DNA of 64,000 nucleotides from Bacillus sp. MYb209 (lineage in GTDB: Bacteria; Bacillota; Bacilli; Bacillales; Bacillaceae_G): positions 1 to 64,000 of the forward strand of contig NZ_PCNZ01000004.1 of the NCBI RefSeq assembly GCF_002975175.1, read 5' to 3'. Under the pieces are notes generated by a model. That model had not been told where the DNA came from and made no database searches. It saw only the letters and a program-made list of their open reading frames with translations. Shown piece after piece: positions 1 through 8,078 of the stretch. Every line of letters begins with the position of its first letter. The first letter of the stretch is position 1. A program made the translations under genes and the position numbers.

Positions 1-850
1 AACTCAAGGTACTGCTCCAAACAAAGAACATAACAACAGCGAATGTCATGATATAGCAAACTTTTTGTATTTGAGCACACTTGGCATCAGTAGCGTCTAT
101 TCCATACGTAGCTCTCTGTTTCATAACGAATGACGAAATCATAGGAGAATGATTAAACGAGAACACTATGATTGGTAGTATCATCAATATCACTCCAAAA
201 TACCCTGTTCCTGTTGAAGCAGTAGAAACACTTGAAAAACTAAGCATTGACGTATTCCATTGTGGAATTAAAGATATTGAGATAAAAAGTAAAGAAGCTA
301 TGAAAGGATATACTAGCATGCTCATTACCTTTACAATGATATCTTGACCAAAGTTTAGTATAGCTATAAGACCGAGTACTAATATAAGAGATAAAATGGC
401 CCTTGAAGGCTCCTTCATATGCAATTGATGCACGATAAAACTACTTGCAGTATTTGTAAGTGCAACCGAATACATCAGTACGATCGTATAAATTGAGACG
501 AAATATACTATGTTAAAAATTATACTTGCCTTATTGCCAAAATACTCTCTTATTGTACCTGTAATCCCCTCATCAGCAGAATTAGAAGCATATATCATTT
601 TAGCAAGCGCCCTATGTGAGTAATACATAACAGGAAATGCAAGTATAGTAATTAACAGTAATGATAATAAACCACCTGAACCTGCATTAATAGGTAAAAA
701 GAGTACTCCTGCTCCAATTGCTGTTCCAAAAAGGCTCAACGCCCAGGTAGTATCTTGTTTATGCCACTTTTTAGGATCTAGATATTTCTCATTTTTCACT
801 GCAGTATTTTCAGCTTGAAATTCTATTTTTTTTGCAGTATTCCCATTCAT
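1..850 (-). CDS. HAAAP-family amino acid permease (serine/threonine type), 3' end outside window
   Basis: Reading the minus strand from the ATG at 850 gives 283 open codons running off the window edge. After a polar N-terminus with a KKWHKQDTTWALSLFG-like stretch comes the GTAIGAGVLFLPI motif typical of the hydroxy/aromatic amino acid permease family (SdaC, TdcC, YhaO), then several hydrophobic helices. It should be a proton- or sodium-coupled importer in the cytoplasmic membrane. A strong GGGGGA ribosome binding site sits 8 bases upstream. The transcript upstream of it carries a decayed L-serine dehydratase, so serine is the most likely substrate; this is inference from context. About one third of the protein is missing from the window. 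Confidence 0.85.
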   Translation of the reverse strand, partial: MNGNTAKKIEFQAENTAVKNEKYLDPKKWHKQDTTWALSLFGTAIGAGVLFLPINAGSGGLLSLLLITILAFPVMYYSHRALAKMIYASNSADEGITGTIREYFGNKASIIFNIVYFVSIYTIVLMYSVALTNTASSFIVHQLHMKEPSRAILSLILVLGLIAILNFGQDIIVKVMSMLVYPFIASLLFISISLIPQWNTSMLSFSSVSTASTGTGYFGVILMILPIIVFSFNHSPMISSFVMKQRATYGIDATDAKCAQIQKVCYIMTFAVVMFFVWSSTLS

Positions 851-919
851 ATAATAAATCCCCCTTGTATCCTATTCTTACGTCTCTTTTTTAGGCTTAG
901 GAATATAGACCATTTTTGA

Positions 920-1128
920 AAAATGAATCGCTTACAAAATTTGTTACATTGTAATCGATTCCACCTAAACCTGTCTGTCTCTCTCTTAATTTGCGAGGCA
1001 TTTATCCTCCAACCAACCCTATACATCGCTTCAATAACTTCGCCAGCAGTTTTGATATTGTTTATGCTAGCTAATGCGATGTCCACTGCAGCTAAACTAT
1101 TTTGAATAAATCCCCCTTCTAAGCACAC
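920..1128 (-). pseudogene. C-terminal remnant of iron-sulfur L-serine dehydratase
   Basis: The minus-strand frame reads AAVDIALASINNIKTAGE, then VIEAMYRVG and a RET triplet. This follows the end of the L-serine dehydratase alpha domain, where family members have AADMALAGI..IP.DEVIDAMY.IG followed by RET..GGLA. After RET the match continues only in another frame (GLGGI), showing a frameshift. The first part of the enzyme, including its cluster-binding cysteines, is missing. It lies directly upstream of the HAAAP permease on the same strand, the usual partner of sdaA-type genes. The reading frame is still open for 93 codons but is unlikely to make an enzyme. Confidence 0.6.
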
Positions 1129-2045
1129 ACCTTTCTTAAAGTAATCGTGTCAGTCCAATTTTAAAATGTTTGATATTTTCTCCGTCGGTAATAGATTACC
1201 TCTCGACGCCCTCATTATAACGTTAATATTTACGAGTCCAATTTTTTTTTATTTTTAGAAAGATTGAATAAACTGAATTATGAATAGATAATTAATTCCA
1301 AGTGGTATGTAGCAATTGTGTCCATTGTTTGAAGCTGTATTAGTCGGTAGAAAAACAAAAATAATACAGAGTTCCTTTTGTTAACACATTGATTATATTA
1401 GGAACTCGTTATAAAGATACTTATATTCTCCTTTGTTCAAGCACCTTATTTTAGACGTGAAAACTGTTATACTAAATGATTAATGCAGATGTAAAGAAAT
1501 AAATTAAGAAAACATAAAATTATTTTTGTGAATATTTATTATATATATTGAATCTATATTCATTTTTCAGAAAAAAGGAACTTCTCCCCCAAGGAGCCGC
1601 CACATCTTCTATAATGATTGACATGTTACGCCTTTTAAAAGAATAACACTATAAGTTTCCATTTACTATATGTAATATTTATTAAGTGTAGTTTTTTCTA
1701 AATATGCATAATTGCATAAAGTTTGTAAGAAAAAGAGAGTATACTTTTGTATTGTGTAATAAAGATATAGCCCACCTACGGAAATAGGTGGGCTTTTCAT
1801 GTATAAAAATTGCATTTATTATATGGCAATTAGAATTGCGGTCAAAATATTATCTCTTCCCCTTTAACTCTCTCAGTCTGCTTTTTCTCAACGTCTGAAC
1901 CTACTTACGTGCCAAATGTGTAACCAGTAAAAATACCAACAACTATGGAAATAACTAAGATTAATGTGATTTTAATCCACTTTTCCAAACATATATTTTA
2001 TTTCAGAATATTTAATTTCCATAAGGAACCGAACCGATGGTGTAC
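1129..2045. other. Gene-poor 0.9-kb stretch with a decayed small membrane ORF
   Basis: No intact gene seen. On the minus strand between about 1990 and 1842 a frame reads a hydrophobic segment (KWIKITLILVISIVVGIF), then a TAA and a charged tail in the same frame. This looks like a decayed one-helix protein without a usable start. The rest is AT-rich with a terminator hairpin at 1769-1798. Confidence 0.4.
1769..1798. terminator. Rho-independent terminator-like hairpin
   Basis: Ten-base perfect stem (1769-1778 with 1785-1794), six-base loop, followed on the plus strand by TTTTC. No intact upstream gene is visible on either strand within 600 bases, so it may belong to a lost gene. Confidence 0.6.
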
Positions 2046-2795
2046 TTATCCTAACTGGCGTTTAAATGCTTTACCCGCGAAGAAGTAAGCGATAACCATA
2101 ATGCCCACGCACCAAGCAAGCGCTACCCAAATATCGTTGCCAACAGTCCCTTCATATAAGAGGGCACGAATCGCATTCACGATTGAAGTCACAGGCTGGT
2201 TTTCAGCGAACGCACGAACTATTTTTGGCATAGTTTCGGTAGGAACAAAGGCCGAACTGATAAATGGTAGAAAAATTAGCGGGTACGAGTAGGCTGTCGC
2301 CCCTTCCATAGACTTCGCTGTCAACCCGGGAATGACAGCCAGCCATGTCAGTGCCAACGTAAACATCCCAAGTATTCCAGCTACCGCGAGCCAATCTAGA
2401 ATATTAGCACTAGAACGGAAGCCCATTAAAAGCGCAACCAGGATAACCACCACGATAGTAAGCACATTAGCAACGAGTGAGGTTAATACGTGAGCCCACA
2501 ATACCGACGAGCGCTTGATAGGCATAGTAATAAAACGTGCCATCAATCCACTTTTTACATCCGTAAACAACCGCACGGAAGTGTAAGCGACACCGGATGC
2601 GATAGCCATCAACAAGATTCCCGGCAATAAATAATTGACGTAGTTATCCGTTCCTGTCTCTATTGCACCGCCAAATACGTAAACAAATAACAGCATCATC
2701 ATAATTGGTGTAATCGCTACTGTAATAATCGTATCCGGACTGCGCATAATGTTGCGCATTAAACGCCCTAGTAACACCCCTGTTTTGCTCTTCAT
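2046..2795 (-). CDS. ABC-2 type transporter permease (DrrB-like)
   Basis: 249-residue membrane protein of the ABC-2/DrrB family. About six hydrophobic helices begin near residue 18, and the soluble loop around residues 85-95 precedes the GFRSSANILDWL region. It would pair with the ATPase encoded immediately upstream (one-base junction, 2796) to export a hydrophobic compound, classically an antibiotic. It is the last gene of the PadR-DUF1048-ATPase-permease operon. The codon use is visibly richer in G and C than the surrounding genes, which hints at acquisition from another Firmicute. The substrate cannot be told from sequence. Confidence 0.88.
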   Translation of the reverse strand: MKSKTGVLLGRLMRNIMRSPDTIITVAITPIMMMLLFVYVFGGAIETGTDNYVNYLLPGILLMAIASGVAYTSVRLFTDVKSGLMARFITMPIKRSSVLWAHVLTSLVANVLTIVVVILVALLMGFRSSANILDWLAVAGILGMFTLALTWLAVIPGLTAKSMEGATAYSYPLIFLPFISSAFVPTETMPKIVRAFAENQPVTSIVNAIRALLYEGTVGNDIWVALAWCVGIMVIAYFFAGKAFKRQLG

Positions 2796-3557
2796 TTACA
2801 TCCCCTCCTTTTTGCCGATGATCGCAAGGAAAATTTCTTCCAATGTCGGCTGCTTCTCGATATACTCCACTTTTGCTGGCGGGAACATCTCTTTAAGTTC
2901 AGTAAGAGTACCAGTCGTAATAATTTTTCCGCCATGCAAGATAGCGATACGGTCCGCCAGTTGTTCGGCTTCCTCCAAGTACTGGGTCGTCAATAAGATA
3001 GTTGTGCCTGCGCCGGCAAGTTCCTTAACGGTATCCCAAACTTCAATCCGCGCTTCAGGGTCAAGCCCTGTCGTTGGTTCGTCGAGAAAAATGACTGCTG
3101 GCGTCCCGATCAAGCTCATAGCGATATCAAGACGGCGCTTCATCCCGCCTGAATATTGGTCTGCTCTCTGATTTGCTGCATCGGTCAAGCTGAATCTTGC
3201 AAGCAAATTGTCAGCGACTTGAGCAGGATTGGAAACTCCACGCAACTTGGCGATCATTATCAAGTTTTCTCTCCCGGTAAGCATACCGTCTAAAGCTGCG
3301 AACTGCCCTGTCAGACTGATGCTCTGACGAACATGATCTGATTGACGCTGGACGTCAAAGCCGCAAATATCTACTTCGCCGCCATCTTGCTTCATCAGCG
3401 TCGAGAGGATGTTGACCGTTGTCGTCTTGCCCGCTCCATTTGATCCCAGCAGTGCGAAAATTTCGCCACGCTGCACCTCAAAATCCACCCCTTTTAAAAC
3501 TTCCTTGTCTTTAAAAGATTTTTTTAACCCTTTTACAGAAATTGCTGCATTACTCAT
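2796..3557 (-). CDS. ABC transporter ATP-binding protein (DrrA-like)
   Basis: 253-residue nucleotide-binding subunit. Walker A (GSNGAGKTT) near residue 38, signature YSGGMKRR near 140, Walker B with VIFLDEPTTGLDP near 157 and the H-loop region replaced by TTQYLEEAEQLADRI, as in daunorubicin-type DrrA proteins, which carry Q at the switch position. The C-terminal LEEIFLAI segment is also DrrA-like. It energises the adjacent permease. A GGAGGAAAAAGT-type site precedes the ATG at 3557. The 170-base gap to DUF1048 contains a separate dyad, so some internal regulation is possible. Confidence 0.9.
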   Translation of the reverse strand: MSNAAISVKGLKKSFKDKEVLKGVDFEVQRGEIFALLGSNGAGKTTTVNILSTLMKQDGGEVDICGFDVQRQSDHVRQSISLTGQFAALDGMLTGRENLIMIAKLRGVSNPAQVADNLLARFSLTDAANQRADQYSGGMKRRLDIAMSLIGTPAVIFLDEPTTGLDPEARIEVWDTVKELAGAGTTILLTTQYLEEAEQLADRIAILHGGKIITTGTLTELKEMFPPAKVEYIEKQPTLEEIFLAIIGKKEGM

Positions 3558-3609
3558 ACTTTTTCCTCCTTATAAAAATGTTTTACGAAGATAGATTACC
3601 TACACCTCT

Positions 3610-3646
3610 CTATTTAGTACCACTGATAATCCGTACTACTTAGTAC
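3610..3646. promoter_or_regulatory. Paired CTAYTTAGTAC motifs, candidate PadR operator inside the operon
   Basis: Two near-identical 11-mers, CTATTTAGTAC (3610-3620) and CTACTTAGTAC (3636-3646), lie 26 bases apart between DUF1048 and the ATPase gene. The second is embedded in the dyad GTACT-ACTT-AGTAC (3633-3646). The CTACTTAGT core also occurs in the spacer of both duplicated promoters upstream of padR. Binding by the PadR protein is inference. Confidence 0.4.
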
Positions 3647-3726
3647 CGAGTTAAAAATATAACTGAATAGCGATGGCAGCAATTCATATTTGTAACCAGC
3701 TAATCAGTCGGTATTATCTATTGCAT

Positions 3727-4068
3727 TTATTTTTTTCTCAATTGCTTCATGATACTCTCATTCAAATCTTCACGATACTTGGAAACATAGGTTTTAGCGT
3801 TTGCCACTAGTTCGTCAGCAAAGGAAGCCACGTCATCCCCAGTGATTTCAAGCACTTCTCTTCCTTCCGCCGCACCTGCTTCGAACAAATCGATTAATTC
3901 ATACTGTATGTGTAACATATCCATCCCGTTACCTGCCGAAAAATTCCACATGTAGTTTTGAATTTTCTTAAACACAAACTGATAGTCCTCTGGCAGAGCC
4001 CCAACTCGTGCCATCATCATTTTGTACTCTCTTTTATCACCAATTAATTTTTTGAACATTTCCATCAT
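3727..4068 (-). CDS. DUF1048 family protein
   Basis: 113-residue soluble, mostly helical acidic protein of the DUF1048 family. The N-terminal MMEMFKKLIGDKREYKMMMAR and the central LPEDYQFVFKKIQNYMWNF-like block are the recognisable parts. Members are regularly encoded next to PadR repressors, often as pairs, and no biochemical role is established. A GGAGG site lies 9 bases before the ATG. It stands between padR and the ABC exporter genes, so it is probably a cytoplasmic accessory or ligand-sensing partner of the PadR regulator. Its function is not known to me. Confidence 0.8.
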   Translation of the reverse strand: MMEMFKKLIGDKREYKMMMARVGALPEDYQFVFKKIQNYMWNFSAGNGMDMLHIQYELIDLFEAGAAEGREVLEITGDDVASFADELVANAKTYVSKYREDLNESIMKQLRKK

Positions 4069-4144
4069 ATTATTTTTCCTCCTTTTTTATAAAGCAGAAC
4101 AAGAAATTCCAAAAACATTAGACGCAATAACTTATCTTATGAAG

Positions 4145-4465
4145 CTAGTTTGACTTCAAGACGTTAATTTTTGACGATACAAAATCCCATTTTTTCCAAA
4201 ACAATTCAAGCTCCTGGCGGCCAGCTTCATTAAGCGAATAAAACTTGCGAGGCGGCCCCATATCTGACGGTTTCTTTTCAATATTCACAAGTTTTTTCTT
4301 CTCTAATCGTACGAGGATGGTATATACTGTTCCTTCCACAACTTCGGTAAACCCAAGATCATTCAGGTGACGGGTAATCTCATAGCCATAGGTTTCACGG
4401 CGACTAATGATTTCCAGCACACATCCTTCCAGCGAACCTTTCAGCATTTCAGTTAAATTTTCCAT
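4145..4465 (-). CDS. PadR family transcriptional repressor
   Basis: 106-residue PadR-type winged helix protein. ETYGYEITRHLNDLGF is the recognition-helix region, followed by EGTVYTILVRLEKKKLV and the wing KPSDMGPPRKFYSLNEAG, all classic for PadR-s1 proteins. A short C-terminal helix provides dimerisation. It is the first gene of the exporter operon, with a GAGGAGG site upstream. Family members repress their own operon and are released by the compound the exporter removes, so an inducible drug-efflux circuit is the expected arrangement. Confidence 0.92.
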   Translation of the reverse strand: MENLTEMLKGSLEGCVLEIISRRETYGYEITRHLNDLGFTEVVEGTVYTILVRLEKKKLVNIEKKPSDMGPPRKFYSLNEAGRQELELFWKKWDFVSSKINVLKSN

Positions 4466-4589
4466 ATTCTGATCCTCCTCTACCCCCTATTCTGTCTGAC
4501 TTATATTCAGTATAACAGAGTACTAAGGCGAATTTTTACTGAATAGCTTTTGAGAAGCCTCACTATTCAGTATTACTTATTACAACTAC

Positions 4590-4618
4590 ATTGTATGACT
4601 AAGTAGATGGAATGTCAA
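4590..4618 (-). promoter_or_regulatory. Sigma-A promoter, copy 1
   Basis: On the minus strand TTGACA (4613-4618), a 17-base spacer and TACAAT (4590-4595). The spacer contains CTACTTAGT, which resembles the dyad inside the operon at 3636-3646. It drives padR-DUF1048-ABC. Confidence 0.7.
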
Positions 4619-4715
4619 CTGGATTTTTAAATTTTTTCTAAAATCCGCTATTACCTATTGGATACTGAATATATTTTTAGAAACCACGCTATTCAGTATT
4701 GCTTATTACAAGTAC

Positions 4716-4745
4716 ATTGTATGACTAAGTAGCGGTGAATGTCAA
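4716..4745 (-). promoter_or_regulatory. Sigma-A promoter, copy 2
   Basis: On the minus strand TTGACA (4740-4745), an 18-base spacer and TACAAT (4716-4721), the second copy of the duplicated promoter. It also has CTACTTAGT in the spacer. The one-base longer spacer may make it weaker. Confidence 0.65.
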
Positions 4746-4852
4746 CTAGACTTTTAAATTTTTTTAAAAAATCCGCTATTACCTATTGGATACTGCCTAT
4801 TTTCTTTTTAAGAAATCTCACCACATACCTATCCAGCTAAGAAAAAGAAATA

Positions 4853-4887
4853 CCCCAAAACAAAAATTCTACATTTTTGTTTTGGGG
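4853..4887 (-). terminator. Terminator downstream of hcp
   Basis: About fifteen-base stem CCCCAAAACAAAAAT with its complement ending in GGGG. On the minus strand it is followed by a T-rich run, so it ends the hcp transcript. Confidence 0.7.
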
Positions 4888-4931
4888 CGCTATACTATTC
4901 CGAAGTTAATGAATGTGGCTAGCTCTCCTTA

Positions 4932-5051
4932 TTAAGGAGACGGATCATTCTTTTGTTCTTCTACTAATGCACCTGTGCATCTAATACATAAGTTTGCGAA
5001 TACATACAAATTCTTTATAAAGCCAACTCTACATATAGGACATCCTTTTTG
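4932..5051 (-). other. Zinc-ribbon-like frame continuing in phase after the hcp stop codon
   Basis: Past the TAA that ends hcp (5052-5054), the same frame stays open for 39 sense codons until a double stop (TAA TAA at 4929-4934). It reads GCPICRVGF, about 15 residues, then CIRCTGALVEEQKND. Two CxxC pairs about 18 residues apart make a plausible zinc ribbon. There is no ATG, GTG or TTG with a ribosome binding site before the first CxxC, so it would be expressed only by stop-codon readthrough. Otherwise it is a broken C-terminal domain. Two CxxC pairs in the right frame are unlikely by chance, but expression is unproven. Confidence 0.4.
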
Positions 5052-6338
5052 TTACGATAACATCATATTCATGTCTTCTGCTGCGGTTGTAATTAGTTTT
5101 AAACCAAATGTTTCTTGTAATACATCAAGCACACCAGGCGAAATAAATTCAGGTGCCTTTGGACCAATGCGAATATCTTGAATCCCAAGACTAAATAGCC
5201 CAAGTAAAATGGCAACCGCTTTTTGTTCAAACCAAGATAGGACAATACTCACTGGCAATTCATTCACTTCACATTGAAAAGCATCTGCTAAAGCGGCGGC
5301 TATTTTCACTGTAGAAATTGAATTATTACATTGTCCTAAGTCAATGTAACGTGGAATCTCCGTACCGGGAACAACACCATAATTTACATCATTAAAGCGG
5401 AATTTCCCACAAGAAGTTGTTAAAATAACCGTTTCTGGCGGAAGTGACGTTGCTAATTCACGATAATATTCTCCGCCTTTTCCTGGGGCATCACAACCTG
5501 CAATAACAAAGAAACGCTTTATTTTCCCTTCCTTTACTGCCTCAATAATTTCTGGAGCTAATGATAATACGGTATTATGATGAAACCCTGTTACTAACTG
5601 TTCATCCGACTCCATATGTACTTCTGGAAGTTCTAGCGCTTTTTGAATCAATGGTGTAAAATCATCATTTTCAATTTTTCGTACACCTTCTAGGCCTGCA
5701 ATGTCATATGAAAAGAATCGATCAGAGTATGACCCTTTAATTGGCATAACACAATTCGTTGTTGCCAATATTGCACCAGTAAATTTTTCAAAAAGACGTC
5801 GTTGATCATACCACGCCTTACCAATGTTTCCTTTTAAATGTTTATATTTTTTCAGCCTTGGATATCCGTGTGCTGGTAGCATTTCGGAATGCGTATAAAT
5901 ATTAATTTCTTTTCCTTCTGTTTGCTTTAATAATTCCTCTAATGCAAATAGATTATGACCAGTAACTACAATTGCCTTACCTTCTACATGGTTTTGTGTA
6001 ATTTGAACAGGCTCTGGAACACCAAAGTGATTCGTGTGTGCCTCATCCAACAACTCCATCACTCGTAAAGCTGATTTCCCTACTTTCATAGCCATATCAA
6101 TATGCTCTTGTTCATTAAAGTTAGAATTTGTTAATGTCATATATAACGCTTCTTGCGTTGTAGCGTCTACAAATGCATCTGTATACCCTAGCTGAGCAGC
6201 ATGCGTACGATAAGCCGCAATTCCTTTTAATCCAAACACAATCGTATCTTGTAAACTTGCGATTGTTTCATTTTTACCGCAAACACCCATTACTTTACAT
6301 CCGCCTGTTGGCGTTTGTTCACATTGATAACAAAACAT
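5052..6338 (-). CDS. hcp: Hydroxylamine reductase / hybrid cluster protein
   Basis: 428-residue hybrid cluster protein (prismane protein). It protects against nitrosative stress as an NO reductase and can reduce hydroxylamine. The N-terminal MFCYQCEQTPTGGCKVMGVCGK holds the four cysteines of the proximal cluster. Later LATTNCVMP, IAGCDAPGKGGEYY, LTTSCGKFRFND and DLGQCNNS provide ligands of the hybrid cluster. The internal ATG at 6338 is chosen because GAGAGGGTGGG lies just upstream and the protein then begins exactly at the cluster motif. An ATG 8 codons earlier has no such site. An FNR/CRP-type box lies 65 bases upstream, fitting anaerobic induction. Confidence 0.93.
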   Translation of the reverse strand: MFCYQCEQTPTGGCKVMGVCGKNETIASLQDTIVFGLKGIAAYRTHAAQLGYTDAFVDATTQEALYMTLTNSNFNEQEHIDMAMKVGKSALRVMELLDEAHTNHFGVPEPVQITQNHVEGKAIVVTGHNLFALEELLKQTEGKEINIYTHSEMLPAHGYPRLKKYKHLKGNIGKAWYDQRRLFEKFTGAILATTNCVMPIKGSYSDRFFSYDIAGLEGVRKIENDDFTPLIQKALELPEVHMESDEQLVTGFHHNTVLSLAPEIIEAVKEGKIKRFFVIAGCDAPGKGGEYYRELATSLPPETVILTTSCGKFRFNDVNYGVVPGTEIPRYIDLGQCNNSISTVKIAAALADAFQCEVNELPVSIVLSWFEQKAVAILLGLFSLGIQDIRIGPKAPEFISPGVLDVLQETFGLKLITTAAEDMNMMLS

Positions 6339-6402
6339 ATCATCCCACCCTCTCCCAATCATTCCTTACAAACTAAGCATAATATCCATTGAGAAAAAGG
6401 GA

Positions 6403-6418
6403 TGTGATATCAATCACA
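6403..6418. promoter_or_regulatory. FNR/CRP-type operator upstream of hcp
   Basis: TGTGA-TATCAA-TCACA, an exact match to the Firmicute FNR/CRP consensus TGTGA-N6-TCACA. A TATTAT element at 6379-6384 on the minus strand places the site near -40 relative to a likely hcp start, the position of a class II activator. Confidence 0.75.
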
Positions 6419-6687
6419 ATAATATATAAAAATTTGTGACAGTTCATCTTGTTGACATAATTTTTTTATTGACACCATAAAATTCATACATAAGCATGTA
6501 CACTTCTGTTGATGCTTCCAAAAGGCTAAATAATTACTTTAAAGAACGTCTAGCAATATATAAATAAAAATGAATCTTTTACTAGCTCATTGTACAAAAC
6601 TAAGATTTCTTAATATATTTGGCGATAAAGCGTTTTGAATCTCTTGAGTAAATAATTGTGATTCAATGAATACAGAATTTCACATAT

Positions 6688-6734
6688 AAATACGCTATTC
6701 TTTCCTATAATCCAATAGAAAGAATAGCGTATTT
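6688..6734. terminator. Terminator of bla2
   Basis: Perfect 17-bp stem (6688-6704 with 6718-6734) just downstream of the bla2 stop. The plus-strand side runs into TTTTATTTC and the minus side into TTTATATG. Confidence 0.75.
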
Positions 6735-6747
6735 TATTTCTTGTTTC

Positions 6748-7521
6748 TTATTTCAACAAATCCATTGTATGTAAAAGCAATCCTTTGCCACCTACATCAC
6801 CGTGACCAGGTACTACTAATTTCATATTTCCATATCGGTTCAACACATTTTCAATCGATGTGGACCATTCATTTACATACGCATCAGCAACATTTCCTAA
6901 ATCTTTCGAGTCAGCTGATTTTACTAGACAGCCTCCAGCTAAAATATTATATTGTGGCAGCCATACAACAATGTTATCTTCTGTATGCCCTTTACCTGGA
7001 TAGAACGTTTCTACTTTTATATTTCCAAACTTCATATTCGTAATCGTTTGTAAGTCTCCAAGCGGCTCCTCATATCCATTTTTCTTTGCTAGTTCTGCAG
7101 TTAACGCTGTACTATGTGCTTTAATCCCTCTTTCTTTCAACGTTTTAATTCCACCAATTCGATCAGCGTGCGCATGTGTAATAATGACATCCGTTACTCT
7201 CTTCTGAAATTTCTTTTCTACCATCTCTATTAGTTCCTTCGTTAACTTATCATCCCAAGAAGAATCGACAAGTACTAACCCTTTAGAAGTATTAAGAACT
7301 AGACCGTTCGAAGGAACTGCTTCTCCGTTAAAATAACCTAATTCTGTATGAACCCATACATGCTTGTTTAACTGAGAAACTGAAATTGTTCCTGTCTCAT
7401 TCTTTATTACTTTTTGCCCTAGCTTTTGTTCTGCTTGCACGGAAGATATTGCACTAACAAATTGAGTTACTCCTAGTAAACTTACACATAACCCTACTTT
7501 TAATAATATATTCGTTTTCAT
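6748..7521 (-). CDS. bla2: Subclass B1 metallo-beta-lactamase BcII
   Basis: 257-residue secreted zinc beta-lactamase, the same length as B. cereus BcII, which hydrolyses penicillins, cephalosporins and carbapenems. Residues 1-30 are a signal peptide ([23 protein letters not shown]). Zinc ligands are all present: HAHAD for H116, H118 and D120, PGKGHTEDN for H196, GGCLVKS for C221 and VPGHGDVG for H263 (class B numbering). The mature N-terminus and the [13 protein letters not shown] region differ from the reference enzymes I remember, so this is a divergent allele. It is transcribed alone, with its own terminator. An AGGATCG-like ribosome site precedes the ATG. Confidence 0.96.
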   Translation of the reverse strand: MKTNILLKVGLCVSLLGVTQFVSAISSVQAEQKLGQKVIKNETGTISVSQLNKHVWVHTELGYFNGEAVPSNGLVLNTSKGLVLVDSSWDDKLTKELIEMVEKKFQKRVTDVIITHAHADRIGGIKTLKERGIKAHSTALTAELAKKNGYEEPLGDLQTITNMKFGNIKVETFYPGKGHTEDNIVVWLPQYNILAGGCLVKSADSKDLGNVADAYVNEWSTSIENVLNRYGNMKLVVPGHGDVGGKGLLLHTMDLLK

Positions 7522-7629
7522 TTTTATCGATCCTTTCTTTCAAACTAAATGGTTATTACCTAAAATAGACAATTCATTTCAAAAGTTTGTTCCATCTTTA
7601 CTTACATATTTTTCATGCCATTAATAAAA

Positions 7630-7653
7630 AAGCGTACAAAATTTTGTACACTT
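7630..7653 (-). terminator. Terminator of the MazG-like gene
   Basis: Palindromic stem around GTACAAAATTTTGTAC, followed on the minus strand by GCTTTTTTATT. Confidence 0.65.
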
Positions 7654-7671
7654 TGAAACTTAACCTTCCTT

Positions 7672-7953
7672 TTACCATTCACGCTTTTTATTAATCATCA
7701 TTTTTTCTTCAAACGCCTTCTCTAAATCAATATTTAATTTATTTGCTAAATCACATACATTCCAAATTACATCAAACATTTCTAAACCGATCTCTCGTTT
7801 CGAATCTTGTATTTTATCACGCTTTAATATAGCTTCTGTTAATTCCCCTAATTCCGCCATTGCATACATCGTACGCTCTTCAATTGTTGTATGTTGAAAC
7901 CCTTTTTCTTTACTAAAACTTGCTACATATCTCTGGAATTCTGAAATATTCAT
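7672..7953 (-). CDS. MazG-like nucleotide pyrophosphohydrolase
   Basis: 93-residue all-alpha NTP pyrophosphohydrolase of the MazG-like group. EERTMYAMAELGELTEAILKRD supplies the ExxE pair of the first metal-binding helix. EIGLEMFDVIWNVCDLANKL supplies the ExxxD pair of the second. Such one-domain proteins cleave nucleoside triphosphates to the monophosphate and pyrophosphate, often to clear damaged nucleotides. It is monocistronic, with a terminator at 7630 and a GGAAGG-type site before the ATG. The precise substrate cannot be told. Confidence 0.8.
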   Translation of the reverse strand: MNISEFQRYVASFSKEKGFQHTTIEERTMYAMAELGELTEAILKRDKIQDSKREIGLEMFDVIWNVCDLANKLNIDLEKAFEEKMMINKKREW

Positions 7954-8078
7954 ATGTAATCTCCCTTCCTAACAAATACTCCATTTTTGCTATTAAGCTT
8001 ATAATCACAATTGTATTTTGTTAAATTATAACATTCATACTATAATTAATTTATAGTTCATTAATGGAGGTGGTTCCG

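Larger units (their letters stand above)
4563..4795. repeat. Tandem duplication of about 105 bp carrying the operon promoter
   Basis: Copy 1 (4563-4667) and copy 2 (4689-4795) are nearly identical and offset by 126-128 bases. Each holds one sigma-A promoter facing padR. Copies of the word ATTCAGTAT and its complement (4505, 4538, 4565, 4662, 4691) are spread through the region and form inverted pairs, for example TACTGAATAG 4538-4547 with CTATTCAGTA 4563-4572. Confidence 0.85.

Noticed and set aside
2749-3171. 140-codon plus-strand ORF over the DrrA-like gene
   Set aside because: Antisense reading of a well-conserved ATPase; serine-rich composition typical of shadows.
3558-3726. Missing gene between DUF1048 and the ATPase
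   Set aside because: Only the dyad at 3610-3646 is present; no frame with a ribosome site.
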